A stretch of 64,000 nt of DNA from UBA4736 sp002404015 (GTDB lineage: Bacteria; Chloroflexota; Dormibacteria; Dormibacterales; Dormibacteraceae): positions 1-64,000 of the forward strand of contig DAIOCN010000016.1 in assembly GCA_036747295.1 (NCBI GenBank), given 5' to 3'. This document shows positions 23,448-31,822 of the stretch, in pieces; positions within the stretch are counted from its first letter, which is position 1, and every line of letters starts with the position of its first letter. The translations under genes and the position numbers were made by a program. The notes below the pieces were generated by a model. That model had not been told where the DNA came from. It was given only the letters and a program-made list of their open reading frames with translations, and did not search any database.

Positions 23448-25118
23448 TTGCTCGAGTTCGCCCGCACGGCGGAGGCGATCGCCGCCACCTCCTCCACCCT
23501 CGAGAAGGCGCGCCTGCTGGCCGCCTACCTGCGCGACCTGCCTCCCGACGACCTGAGGCGGGCTGCGGTCTTCATGACGGGCCGGCCCTACGGCCTGGGC
23601 GAGCGCCGCAAGCTCAACCTGGGCTGGCGAGCGATCAGCAAGGTGGTGGAGCGCCTCTCCGGCCGCGACTCGGAGGAGCTGGGGGCTATCTTCCTCAAGC
23701 ACTCCGACCTCGGCGACTGGGCCGCGGAGGCGCTGGAGGGGCGCACCCACCCGCACCCGACGAGCCTGGCCGACGTGGCGGCCGGGTTGGAGGCGATCCG
23801 CACCGCCGCGGCGGCCGCCGCCAAGCAGGAGCGGCTGGCCGAGCTGCTCGACCGGCTGGAGCCGCTCGCGGCCAAGTACCTCGTGAAGGTGCTTTCGGGG
23901 GAGCTCCGGATCGGGCTCCAGGAAGGCATCGTGGAGGCGGCCCTGGCCCAGGCCTTCGACATCCCGCTCGACGCGGTACGCCGGGTCCACATGCTGACGG
24001 GCGACATTGGGGAGGCCGCCGTCCGCTGCCGGGCGGGCGACCTCGCCGACGCCCGGATCACGCTCTTCCAGCCCATCCGGTTCATGCTCGCCACGGCCGT
24101 CGAGACCGCCGACGAGGCGATGAGGCGGATGGCGACCTCGGCGGTCTGGACCGAGGAGAAGTACGACGGGGTGCGCTGCCAGGTCCACCGAAACGAGGCC
24201 GCGGCCGAGCTGTTCTCGCGTGACCTCAAAGAGACCACCCTGGCCTTTCCCGAGGTGGCGGAAGCGGCGGCCCGGCTCGACCGCGAGATCGTGATGGACG
24301 GCGAGATCCTGGCCCACCGAGAGGGCCATGTGCTCCCCTTCTTCGACCTTCAGCGCCGGCTCGGTCGCAAGGTCGTCTCAGCCAAGCTGCGCCAGGAGGT
24401 CCCGGTGGTGTTCGTGGCTTTCGACCTGCTCTATCTCAACGGCGACGTGGTCATGGACCAGCCGCTGGCCGAGCGGCGCCGGCTGATGGAGAGTCTGGGC
24501 CTCCAGCACCCGTTCCTGCTGGCCCGGCTGGAGACCGCCAGCAGCGCCGCCGACCTGGACCGGATCTTCGCCGAGACCCGCGAGCGCGGCAACGAGGGCC
24601 TGATGGTGAAGGATCCGAACAGCGCCTACAGCCCAGGCCGGCGCGGGATGTCCTGGCTCAAGCTGAAGCGGCCGCTGGCGACCCTGGACTGCGTTGTCAC
24701 GTCCGTCGAGTGGGGCCACGGCAAGCGCCGCGGTGTGCTCTCCGACTACACGTTCGCGGTCCGCGACGAGGCCGGCGGCCGGCTGCTGAATGTGGGCAAG
24801 GCTTACACCGGGCTGACCGACGCCGAGATCGCCACCATGACGCGCCACTTCCTGGCCCACAAGGTCGCGGACTACGGGCGGTCGCTCGCGGTCGATCCGG
24901 ACACCGTGGTCGAGGTGGCGTTCGACGCGATCCAGCGCTCGGCCCGCCACAAGAGCGGATTCGCGCTGCGCTTCCCGAGGATCGTCCGCCTGCGGGACGA
25001 CAAGCCGGTCTCCGAGATCGATACGCTGGACCGGGTGAGCGAGCTCTACGACCGCTACTTCGGGCGCGGGATCCCGCTCGCCGAGGTGGCCGAGGTGCCT
25101 GAGCCCGAGTCCCGATGA
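23448..25118 (+). CDS. lig: ATP-dependent DNA ligase
   Basis: 556 residues, the length of archaeal-type ATP ligases with an N-terminal DNA-binding domain (about 1-205). The adenylation domain has motif I EEKYDGVRCQ with adenylated K238. Motif III is VFVAFDLLYLNGD and motif IV EGLMVKDPNSAY. A C-terminal OB-fold (about 420-556) follows. It seals nicks using ATP. Bacteria replicate with the NAD-dependent ligase, so this one is probably for repair. With the exonuclease at 20328 it makes up most of the known ligase-associated repair gene set. Start is TTG 23448. The stop overlaps the next gene by 4 bases. Confidence 0.92.
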   Translation: MLEFARTAEAIAATSSTLEKARLLAAYLRDLPPDDLRRAAVFMTGRPYGLGERRKLNLGWRAISKVVERLSGRDSEELGAIFLKHSDLGDWAAEALEGRTHPHPTSLADVAAGLEAIRTAAAAAAKQERLAELLDRLEPLAAKYLVKVLSGELRIGLQEGIVEAALAQAFDIPLDAVRRVHMLTGDIGEAAVRCRAGDLADARITLFQPIRFMLATAVETADEAMRRMATSAVWTEEKYDGVRCQVHRNEAAAELFSRDLKETTLAFPEVAEAAARLDREIVMDGEILAHREGHVLPFFDLQRRLGRKVVSAKLRQEVPVVFVAFDLLYLNGDVVMDQPLAERRRLMESLGLQHPFLLARLETASSAADLDRIFAETRERGNEGLMVKDPNSAYSPGRRGMSWLKLKRPLATLDCVVTSVEWGHGKRRGVLSDYTFAVRDEAGGRLLNVGKAYTGLTDAEIATMTRHFLAHKVADYGRSLAVDPDTVVEVAFDAIQRSARHKSGFALRFPRIVRLRDDKPVSEIDTLDRVSELYDRYFGRGIPLAEVAEVPEPESR

Positions 25119-25855
25119 AGCTGACGTTCATGGGCACCGCCGGCGCCCGCTTCATGGTCGCCAAGCAGTTCCTGGCCTCCGGCGGGTTGTTCCTCGAGGA
25201 GGGTGGGACCCGCCTCTGCATGGACCCCGGGCCTGGCGCAGTGGTCCAGTACGCCAAGCGCAAGGTGGACGCCAGCCGCCTGGACGGCATCCTGATCAGC
25301 CACCGCCACCTCGACCACTGCGGCGACGTCAACGTGATGATCGAGGCCATGACGGAGGGCGGCTTCCGGCCCCGAGGCACCCTCTTCTGCCCCTCGGACG
25401 CGCTCGACTCGGATCCGGTCGTCCTTCAGTACCTGCGCGGCTTCCCGCGGGAGCTGGTGCGCCTGGAGCCGGCCACGGGGTATCAGCTGGGCGAGATCAG
25501 CTTCCGGACCAGTCCCCGGCACCCCCACGGCGCCGAGACGTACGGGTTCATCTTCGGGGACGGAAAGCTGGGCTGGGTGACCGACAGCGGCTACTACGAG
25601 GGGATCGCGGAGGACCACCGGGCCGAGGTCCTCATCATCCACACCGTGCTCATGGACTGCCGGCCGGAGCTTCCCCACCTCTGCATCGCCGATGCGGAGC
25701 GGATCATCCGCGAGGTCAAGCCCCGGCTGGCCGTCCTGACCCACTTCGGGATGACCGTGTGGCGCGCCCATCCCTGGGAGGTCGCGGAGGCGCTGGCCCA
25801 GCGCACCGGGATCGAGGTGAAGGCGGCCCGGGACGGGATGACGCTGGAGGTCTAG
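25115..25855 (+). CDS. MBL-fold metallo-hydrolase
   Basis: 246 residues. MKLTFMGTAGARF opens the beta-lactamase fold, and SHRHLDHCGDVNVM (about 67-80) is the HxHxDH metal site. Later metal ligands are probably in RHPHGAETYG, WVTDSGYY and LTHFGM. The group includes phosphodiesterases and RNase Z-like proteins, and the present substrate is unknown. It is translationally coupled to the ligase gene (ATGA overlap at 25115-25118), so it could serve in nucleic-acid processing. Convergent with clpP, with only 4 bases between the two stops. Confidence 0.85.
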   Translation: MKLTFMGTAGARFMVAKQFLASGGLFLEEGGTRLCMDPGPGAVVQYAKRKVDASRLDGILISHRHLDHCGDVNVMIEAMTEGGFRPRGTLFCPSDALDSDPVVLQYLRGFPRELVRLEPATGYQLGEISFRTSPRHPHGAETYGFIFGDGKLGWVTDSGYYEGIAEDHRAEVLIIHTVLMDCRPELPHLCIADAERIIREVKPRLAVLTHFGMTVWRAHPWEVAEALAQRTGIEVKAARDGMTLEV

Positions 25856-25859
25856 AGGT

Positions 25860-26495
25860 CTAGCGGGGGGCGATGCTGGACGCCGCGACCAAGTCCGCCG
25901 TGGCGGGCGCGTCGATGATGGCGTCGATGAGGCCGTACTCGATGGCCTCCTCCGGCGACATGTAGTAGTCCCGGTCGGTGTCCTTCTCGACCCGCTCCAG
26001 GGCCTGCCCGGTGTGGCTGGAGATCAGCTTGTTGAGCTCCTCCTTTATCCGGATGATCTCGCGGGCGTGGATGTCGAGATCGGTGGCCTGGCCCTGAAGG
26101 CCGCGGCCCGAGATCAGCGGCTGGTGCATGTGGATCCGGGAGTTGGGCAGCGCGAAGCGCCTGCCCTTGGCGCCCGCCATCAGGAGCACGGTGCCGAAGC
26201 TGGCCGCCCGGCCGACGGCCACCGTCGAGACCGGCGGGGGCACGTACTGCATGGTGTCGTAGATGGCGAAGCCGGAGGCCACCGAGCCACCCGGCGAGTT
26301 GATGTACATCTGGATCTCCTTCTCGGGGTCCTCCGCCGCCAGAAAGATCAGCTGGGCAACGACCAGGTTGGCGACCACGTCGTTGATCGGGCGGCCGATC
26401 ATGATGATCCGGTCGCGGAGCAGGCGCGAGTAAATATCGAACGATCGCTCGCGGTTGCCGCCCTCGTTCTCGGTGACGGTGGGGACCCAGGCCAT
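25860..26495 (-). CDS. clpP: ATP-dependent Clp protease proteolytic subunit
   Basis: 211 residues. The catalytic triad is in place: S99 in GRAASFG, H124 in IHMHQPL and D172 in EKDTDRD. SERLLRDR-type N-terminal motif is seen as SRLLRDRIIMIG, and INSPGGSVASG is the substrate-binding loop. ClpP forms the proteolytic core that works with ClpX or ClpC. Neither ATPase nor trigger factor is in the window, so this copy is not in the common tig-clpP-clpX arrangement. The gene is divergent from the small gene at 26539, with a 43-base gap that must hold both promoters. Confidence 0.96.
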   Translation of the reverse strand: MAWVPTVTENEGGNRERSFDIYSRLLRDRIIMIGRPINDVVANLVVAQLIFLAAEDPEKEIQMYINSPGGSVASGFAIYDTMQYVPPPVSTVAVGRAASFGTVLLMAGAKGRRFALPNSRIHMHQPLISGRGLQGQATDLDIHAREIIRIKEELNKLISSHTGQALERVEKDTDRDYYMSPEEAIEYGLIDAIIDAPATADLVAASSIAPR

Positions 26496-26538
26496 GCTGG
26501 GCTCAAGTGTATCCAGACCCCCGTATATTCATTTCCAG

Positions 26539-26979
26539 GTGAGGACGGCGCTGGCTCCGGCCGACTTCTTTCATGCGCTGCCGGTCGCGCTGGCCCCGCG
26601 GCTTCCGGCCGGGCTCCGCGGCTTCGACGCTGCCCGCGGGCGGGGCCGGCTGATGAAGCTGGATTACGGCCACCGGGAGACCCACTTCGAGGTCTGGCAC
26701 CACGTCCGCACCGGCCGCGTCGAGGTCGGCCTCCACTTCGAGGGCCGCCCCGAGCTCAACCAGCGCGCCCTCGACTTCTTCCGGGAGCGGATGGTGGAGG
26801 TCAAAGGCGCCCTGCCGCGAGCAGAGTTGGAACCCTGGGAACGGGGCTGGGTGCGGCTCTACGAGACCCTCCCCGCACCCGAGCTGTCCGATGAGGTCCT
26901 GGCGCTGGCGGCGGAGCGGCTGGCCGCGTACATGCGGACCCTGCAACCGATCCTCGAAGAGTTCTGGGAGAAGCGCTGA
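26539..26979 (+). CDS. Conserved hypothetical protein, 146 residues
   Basis: Unknown protein. The open frame extends 84 bases upstream, into the start of the divergent clpP, so the GTG at 26539 (VRTALAPADFFHALP...) is preferred. Contents: LRGFDAARGRGRLMKLDYGHRETHFEVWHHVRTGRVEVGLHFEG, an alpha/beta segment with aromatic residues, followed by helical EELNQRALDFFRERMVEVKGALPRAELEPW and a C-terminal helix AAYMRTLQPILEEFWEKR. No membrane segment or cysteine. It is directly followed by the aminotransferase gene (adjacent, stop to start). The two are probably one transcript. Confidence 0.65.
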   Translation: MRTALAPADFFHALPVALAPRLPAGLRGFDAARGRGRLMKLDYGHRETHFEVWHHVRTGRVEVGLHFEGRPELNQRALDFFRERMVEVKGALPRAELEPWERGWVRLYETLPAPELSDEVLALAAERLAAYMRTLQPILEEFWEKR

Positions 26980-28122
26980 ATGGACCCCGTCGAAGCCAGG
27001 AACCTGTTCCCGATCACCGCGAAGTTCATCTTCATGAACCACGCCGGCGTCTCCCCGATGTCCGAGCGGGCGCGCGCAGCCGTGGAGTCGGTGATGGAGA
27101 TCGCCACCTCGCGACCGGCGCCCGACGACTGGTCCCGCAACCACGCCGACGACCTCCGGGAGGCGATTGGGCGGCTGGTCGGGGCGGAGCCCGAGAGCAT
27201 CGCCATCACCCGCAGCACCGCCCATGCGGTGTCCCTCCTGGCCTGTGGCCTGGACTGGCAGCCAGGCGACAACGTCGTCGGCGCCCGCGGCGAGTACCCG
27301 GCCAACGTCTACCCCTGGATGGCGCTGAAGGACCGGGGCGTGGAGTACCGAATGGCCGAGCCGGTCGAGGGCCGCGTCACGCCCGAGTCGGTCCTGGCGC
27401 TCGTCGACGAGCGGACGCGCGTGGTCGCCCTCAGCCACGTCGAGTTCTGGAACGGCTACCGGCTGGACCTCGACGCGATCGGCAGCGAGCTCGATCGGCG
27501 CGGCGTGATCTTCGCGGTGGACGCCATCCAGAGCGCCGGCGCGCTGCGCATCGACCTCTCCAGGCTGCCCGTGGACTACCTGAGCGCCGGCGCCTACAAG
27601 TGGCTGATGGGACCTGTCGGCATCGGTTTCTGCTACTGCCGGCCGGAGCTGCTCAGAAATCTGCGCCCAGCGCTGGTGGGGACCGGGAACATGAAGCGCA
27701 ACAAGGAGTACTTCGACTACGACTTCGACCTTGTCGAGACTGGGCGGCGCTTCGAGGAGGCGAGCATCTCGGTGCTGGACATGGTGGCGTTCGAGGCCGC
27801 CGTCGAGCTGTTCCTGGAGATCGGGACCGACGTCGTCGAGAAGCGCGTCCTAAGCCTCGCCCGCCAGCTTGGAGAGGGCCTGGCGGAGCGCGGCTACGAG
27901 CTCGTGGAACCGTGGCCGCGGGAGCCCGGGGAGGCGTCCGGGATCGTGTCGTTCAGGAAGCCGGGGGCGCCGGCCCAGGAGATCCTGCGCGACCTCAACG
28001 CCTGCCACGTGGTCGGCCGGATCCACCAGGACTTCGTGCGCCTGGGGACCCATTTCTACAACACCGAGGAGGAGGTCGAGAGGGTGCTGGAACTCCTGTC
28101 CCCGCAGCGCGTGGATTCGTGA
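26980..28122 (+). CDS. Class V aminotransferase / cysteine desulfurase-like protein
   Basis: 380 residues, PLP-dependent fold type I. The pyridoxal lysine is K207 in SAGAYKWLMGP. D181 in FAVDAIQSAGAL binds the pyridine nitrogen. FMNHAGVSPMS at the N terminus is the usual opening. The length and the STAHAVSLLACGLDW segment suggest the selenocysteine-lyase/isopenicillin-epimerase-like branch of the family. No Cys is evident at the position of the catalytic loop of NifS/SufS, so a desulfurase role is not claimed. Its stop is overlapped by the next gene's GTG (28119-28122). Confidence 0.85.
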   Translation: MDPVEARNLFPITAKFIFMNHAGVSPMSERARAAVESVMEIATSRPAPDDWSRNHADDLREAIGRLVGAEPESIAITRSTAHAVSLLACGLDWQPGDNVVGARGEYPANVYPWMALKDRGVEYRMAEPVEGRVTPESVLALVDERTRVVALSHVEFWNGYRLDLDAIGSELDRRGVIFAVDAIQSAGALRIDLSRLPVDYLSAGAYKWLMGPVGIGFCYCRPELLRNLRPALVGTGNMKRNKEYFDYDFDLVETGRRFEEASISVLDMVAFEAAVELFLEIGTDVVEKRVLSLARQLGEGLAERGYELVEPWPREPGEASGIVSFRKPGAPAQEILRDLNACHVVGRIHQDFVRLGTHFYNTEEEVERVLELLSPQRVDS

Positions 28123-28772
28123 CCCGGCTGGTCCCGGTCCAGGTCACGGCGGAGCTCGAGGCTTACCTCGAGAGCCTCATCCCCGAGCGGGAACCGGTCC
28201 TCGCCCGGCTCGAGCAGGAGCTGGAAGCCGACAACGTGCCAGCGATCGGCGTCCAGGTGGGCAACCTGCTGCGCCTCCTGCTCCGGATGGTCGGCGCCGG
28301 GAGCGCGCTGGAGCTGGGTACGGCCGCCGGCTACAGCGGCATCTGGCTGCTGCGCGGCCTGGACCAGGGCCGGCTCGTCACGCTGGAGACCGACCCGGAG
28401 CGCGCCGAGCGGGCAAGGCGCAACTTCGCCGAGGCCGGGTTCGAGAAGCAGGCCGAGGTCCGTGAGGAGGACGCGCTGGCCTACTTGGAGCGGCCCGGCG
28501 AAAGCTTCGACTGCGTGTTCAACGACCTCCTCAACTCCTTTCCCTCAGAGGCGGTCGTCGAGCGCTGCTTCGAGCTCTCGCTGACCCGGCTCCGGCCGGG
28601 CGGCCTGCTCATCGCCGACAACGCGCTGCGCCGGGGCGAGGTCGTGCGGCCGACGGGCCGCCAGGCCCGGAACGTGGCGCACTACAACCGGCTGGTGGCC
28701 GGGAGCCCCCAACTGGACTCGGTCGTGATCCCGATGCGGGACGGGGTCTCGTTGGCGCTGCTCAGGAAGTAG
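28119..28772 (+). CDS. Class I SAM-dependent O-methyltransferase
   Basis: 217 residues from the GTG that overlaps the upstream TGA (GTGA). Motifs: ALELGTAAGYSGIWLL (motif I), VTLETDPERAERARRNF, and FDCVFNDLLNSFPSEAV, followed by LRPGGLLIADNALRRGEV. This is the layout of catechol/caffeoyl-CoA-type O-methyltransferases, which use a divalent metal in the N/D-x-x-x position. The substrate is unknown. It converges with the MoaD-MoaE gene, and the two 3' ends overlap by 11 bases. Co-transcribed with the aminotransferase. Confidence 0.88.
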   Translation: MTRLVPVQVTAELEAYLESLIPEREPVLARLEQELEADNVPAIGVQVGNLLRLLLRMVGAGSALELGTAAGYSGIWLLRGLDQGRLVTLETDPERAERARRNFAEAGFEKQAEVREEDALAYLERPGESFDCVFNDLLNSFPSEAVVERCFELSLTRLRPGGLLIADNALRRGEVVRPTGRQARNVAHYNRLVAGSPQLDSVVIPMRDGVSLALLRK

Positions 28773-29460
28773 GCGGCGGCCCTGGCCGGGCGTCCGGACC
28801 CTCGATCCAGACGGCTCCGCTCTTCGCGAACTCCTTCTTCCAGATCGGGACCGACTCCTTAAGGCGGTCGATGCCCCAGCGGCAGGCCTCGAACGCCTCG
28901 GCGCGGTGCGGGCAGGAAGCCGCGACGACCACGGAGACCTCGCCGATCTCGAGCCGGCCCGTGCGGTGAGCCATGGCGACCCGAGCGCTCGGCCAGCGCT
29001 GGCTGATCTCGTCCGCGATGGCTCGCATCTGGCGATCGGCCATCGCCGAGTAGGCCTCGTACTCCAGGTGGGTGACCGCCTCGCCGCGGGCGTTGTCGCG
29101 GACGACACCGCTGAAGGTGCAGATCGCGCCGGCGCCGGGGTGGGCGACGGCCGCCTCCAAGCGCCGGGGGTCGAGCGGGGCGAGCGTGATCTCGAAGAAG
29201 GCGCCCGCGCCGGCCGCGCCGCCGCTTACGGGAGGGATGAAGGCGACCTCGTCTCCGTCCCTGACCGCGTCGCTCCACTCGGCGAAGGTCTCGTTGCGGG
29301 CGGGCCGGATCAGGGCCAGGTCCGATTCCAGCGCCGGGTGGCGCCGGCGCAGCTCCGCGTACACGTCTCGAATGGTGGCCCCGGCCGGAAGGTCGACCGG
29401 CTCTACGTCCGTGGCAGCCTGCTCGCGCAGGCGGGCGAAGAGCCGAGCCTTGATGCTCAC
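28762..29460 (-). CDS. Fused MoaD-MoaE molybdopterin synthase
   Basis: 232 residues with two domains. Residues 1-81 are MoaD (ubiquitin-like sulfur carrier) ending in VAFIPPVSGG, with Gly80-Gly81 at the point where free MoaD normally ends. Residues 86-232 are MoaE: FEITLAPLDPRRLEAAVAHPGAGAICTFSGVVRD, HLEYEAYSAMAD, VAMAHRTGRLEIGEVSVVVAASCPHR and PIWKKEF (catalytic Lys pair). The enzyme inserts sulfur to make the molybdopterin dithiolene. For sulfur transfer the MoaD tail must be free, so the fusion must be cut after the Gly-Gly, as known for mycobacterial MoaX. No other moa gene is in the window. The stop lies in the O-methyltransferase gene's 3' end. Confidence 0.92.
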   Translation of the reverse strand: MSIKARLFARLREQAATDVEPVDLPAGATIRDVYAELRRRHPALESDLALIRPARNETFAEWSDAVRDGDEVAFIPPVSGGAAGAGAFFEITLAPLDPRRLEAAVAHPGAGAICTFSGVVRDNARGEAVTHLEYEAYSAMADRQMRAIADEISQRWPSARVAMAHRTGRLEIGEVSVVVAASCPHRAEAFEACRWGIDRLKESVPIWKKEFAKSGAVWIEGPDARPGPPPTS

Positions 29461-29822
29461 ACGCCCAGTCTATGAGGGGGTCCCGAGACGAACACGTGCA
29501 CCTCCTTGCCGGAGTCGAGCGCGCGCTCGACGGTGCGCCGCGTGCCCTCGGAGACTCCATCCCAGAAGGCGACCAGGACATCGCACTGGTCCACCAGGCG
29601 CTGGTTGCGCGCGGCGGCCGCCGCGGCGTCGCGCGCCTCCTCGAACGAGGCCGCCACCACCTTGACCGGCAGGCCACGCCCCCGCGCGGCCCGGGTCGCC
29701 GCGGCGTCGACGCCGCTGGCGCTGCCGGTCACGAGGCTGGAGTCCTGAGGCAGAGTGGCGACGTACGCCTCAACGCCGCCCAGGTCGGCGTAGTGCCGGC
29801 TGCCGATGATGCCGACCCTCAA
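29457..29822 (-). CDS. SLOG-type (YpsA/DprA-like) nucleotide-binding protein
   Basis: 121 residues from TTG (29822-29820). Rossmann-like: VGIIGSRHYADLGGVEAYVATL, then SLVTGSASGVDAAATRAARGRGLPVKVV, and DVLVAFWDGVSEGTRRTVERALDSGKEVHVF. The GSR...TGSASGVD arrangement is the pattern of SLOG/lysine-decarboxylase-like and DprA-type proteins, which bind nucleotides or DNA. The role here is not evident. Its TTG start overlaps the S9 peptidase stop (TTGA), so it would be coupled to that gene. The stop overlaps the start of the MoaD-MoaE gene by 4 bases. The segment is in one transcription unit with both. Confidence 0.72.
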   Translation of the reverse strand: MRVGIIGSRHYADLGGVEAYVATLPQDSSLVTGSASGVDAAATRAARGRGLPVKVVAASFEEARDAAAAAARNQRLVDQCDVLVAFWDGVSEGTRRTVERALDSGKEVHVFVSGPPHRLGV

Positions 29823-31788
29823 GCCTTGAGGTGGCGGTCGAACCAGTCCAGCACAACCCGCATGTGGCGAAGCCGGTTCGACGGCCTGCCCATCACGACG
29901 ACGGCATGTGGCTCGCCGTGGAACACGATCAGGTCCACCGGCTTGCCCATCTTGCGCAGCCGGACGAAAACCTGCTCGGCCTGCTCGAGCGGCGTCCGCA
30001 GGTCGCCGGTCGACGCGATCAGGCGGAGCGGTGTGGTGATGTCGGCCGCGTAGCTGGCCGGCGACAGCCGGTGGAACCGGTCCGCGTCCTCCCAGGGTTC
30101 GGCGCCGATCGAGCCCTCGCCGAAGCTCCAGCCCACGTCGCTGGAACCGTAGAAGCCACCCAGGTGGGAGACCGGCCGCGCGGAGACGGCGGCTTTGAAG
30201 CGGTCCGTGTGGGTCACCACCCAGAGGGTGCTGAAGCCGCCATAGCTGGCGCCCCCCACGCCCAGCCGCTCGGGGTCGGCGAAGCCGGCGTCCTGCGCCC
30301 GGTCGACCAGGGCCATGAAGTAGGGAAAGTCGAGCTCGCCCCACTGACCCGTGAGGACCCGCGCGAACTCCTCCTCGTAGGTCTGGTGCCCGGCGGGTTG
30401 CAGTACACCACCGCGTAGCCGGCGCCCGCCAGTACCTGGAACACGAACTGGAACGACCAGCCGTACGCGGCGTGCGGCCCTCCGTGGATGTAGAGGAGCG
30501 TGGGTACTTTGTGGCCCTCCTCGTGGCCGGGCGGCAGGACGGCCCAGGCGTCGATCTTCCGGCCGTCGTGCTCGAAGTCGAACTGGCGGACCGCGCCGAT
30601 CGCCCGCTCGCACACCCAGGGGTTGGGATCGAAAAGGACACGCTCGTCGCTGCCGTCCAGGCCGGCCGCGCGAAGGCTCACCGGGTCCTCCAGCGAGGTC
30701 GACACGAAGGCCAGGACCTCGCCGCCGACGGCGGCGCCGATGATCACCCGCCGGCCCCCCAGGACCACCTCGGGAAGTGCACCCGAGTGCGCCCGGTAGA
30801 GGTGGACGGCGCCATGGTCGCCGATGTCGAAGTAGATGTGGCCGCCGGCCCAGATCGGATCCAGCGCCTCGCGGCCGGGGGCGGTGTCGGCCAGGACGGA
30901 CGGGAGGCTGGAACGGCCGAGGTGGCGCGTCAGGCAGACATCCCCCACGAACACCCGCATGTGGCCGCCGCCGAAAGCGGCCAGTCGGTCGTCCCCGCGC
31001 ACTGTGGCGACGTGGCCCTCGGGGCTGACGGAGAAGGCCTCGGTCGGCTTCGAGTTGGCGGTCAGCGCCCGCACCGCGCCGCCCGCCGCCGGCACGGCGT
31101 ACACCTCGTTCACCTCGCTGCGGTCATGGTCGGGGTTCCGGTTCCCCAGGAAGGCGATGTCATGGTCGTTGATCCAGCGCGGGCGGACGGGCTCCGACGG
31201 CCCGTCCGTGATCATGCCCAGCCCGCTGCCGTCCAGCTCGCACACCCAGACCTGGCGAGGCTCGTCGTCGAGCGGGCCCTGGCCGTCCAGCCGGTAGCGG
31301 AACCGTTCTATGTGGCGGACGCGCTCCTGGTAGCGGCGCCGGGCCTCGGCCGGGTCGGGGGCCGGGCCGCGGTCGGGATCGTCGGGGTATTCCGGACGGC
31401 CGAGGAGACAGAAGCGCTGGGAGTCCGGGCTCCAGGCGAACTCGTCGACACCCCGGGGCAGGGCAGCGACCTTGCGCGCCTCGCCACCCCGAAGGTCGAC
31501 CACGAACAGGTCCTTGGCCCAATCCCGGTCCCGGGCGCCCAGGAATGCCAGCCAGCGGCCATCCGGTGACCAGCGCGGGCGGGCGTCCCGGCCGGTGCCC
31601 TGCGTGAGGGGTCGGGCAGCCTCTGAGCCGTCGCTGGGGACGACCCAGATGCTCGACCGCTGGCGGTTCTCCTCGGCGTCCTGCTCGGTGAGGACGAACG
31701 CTACCCGGCCGCCATCTGGCGACACGCGCGGATCGCCGATCATCCGGAAGGCGAGGATGTCCTCGGTGACAAGAGGGCCGGCTGACAC
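29819..31788 (-). pseudogene. S9 family prolyl oligopeptidase, frameshifted
   Basis: The N-terminal part, from GTG ending at 31788 (VSAGPLVTEDILAFR), is a beta-propeller with WSPDGRWLAFLG-type blades. It reads well up to YIHGGPHAAYGW and CNPPG at about 30391. The C-terminal alpha/beta-hydrolase part continues in another frame from about 30379 (YEEEFARVLTGQW...): the nucleophile is in GGASYGGFS, the Asp region in IASTGDLRTPLEQ, the His in FHGEPHAVVV. All catalytic pieces are intact, and the break is one base short between 30391 and 30379. Either a recent inactivation or a sequence error. Full length would be about 656 residues. The gene lies 34 bases downstream of pckA. Confidence 0.85.
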
Positions 31789-31822
31789 GAGTGGGTAGGC
31801 TACCCGATCTTGCCGGAGGGAC

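Noticed and set aside
27600..28118. Extension of the O-methyltransferase frame into the aminotransferase gene
   Set aside because: The extension is Arg/Gly-rich without domain features. The GTG at 28119 with a GTGA overlap gives the normal family N terminus.
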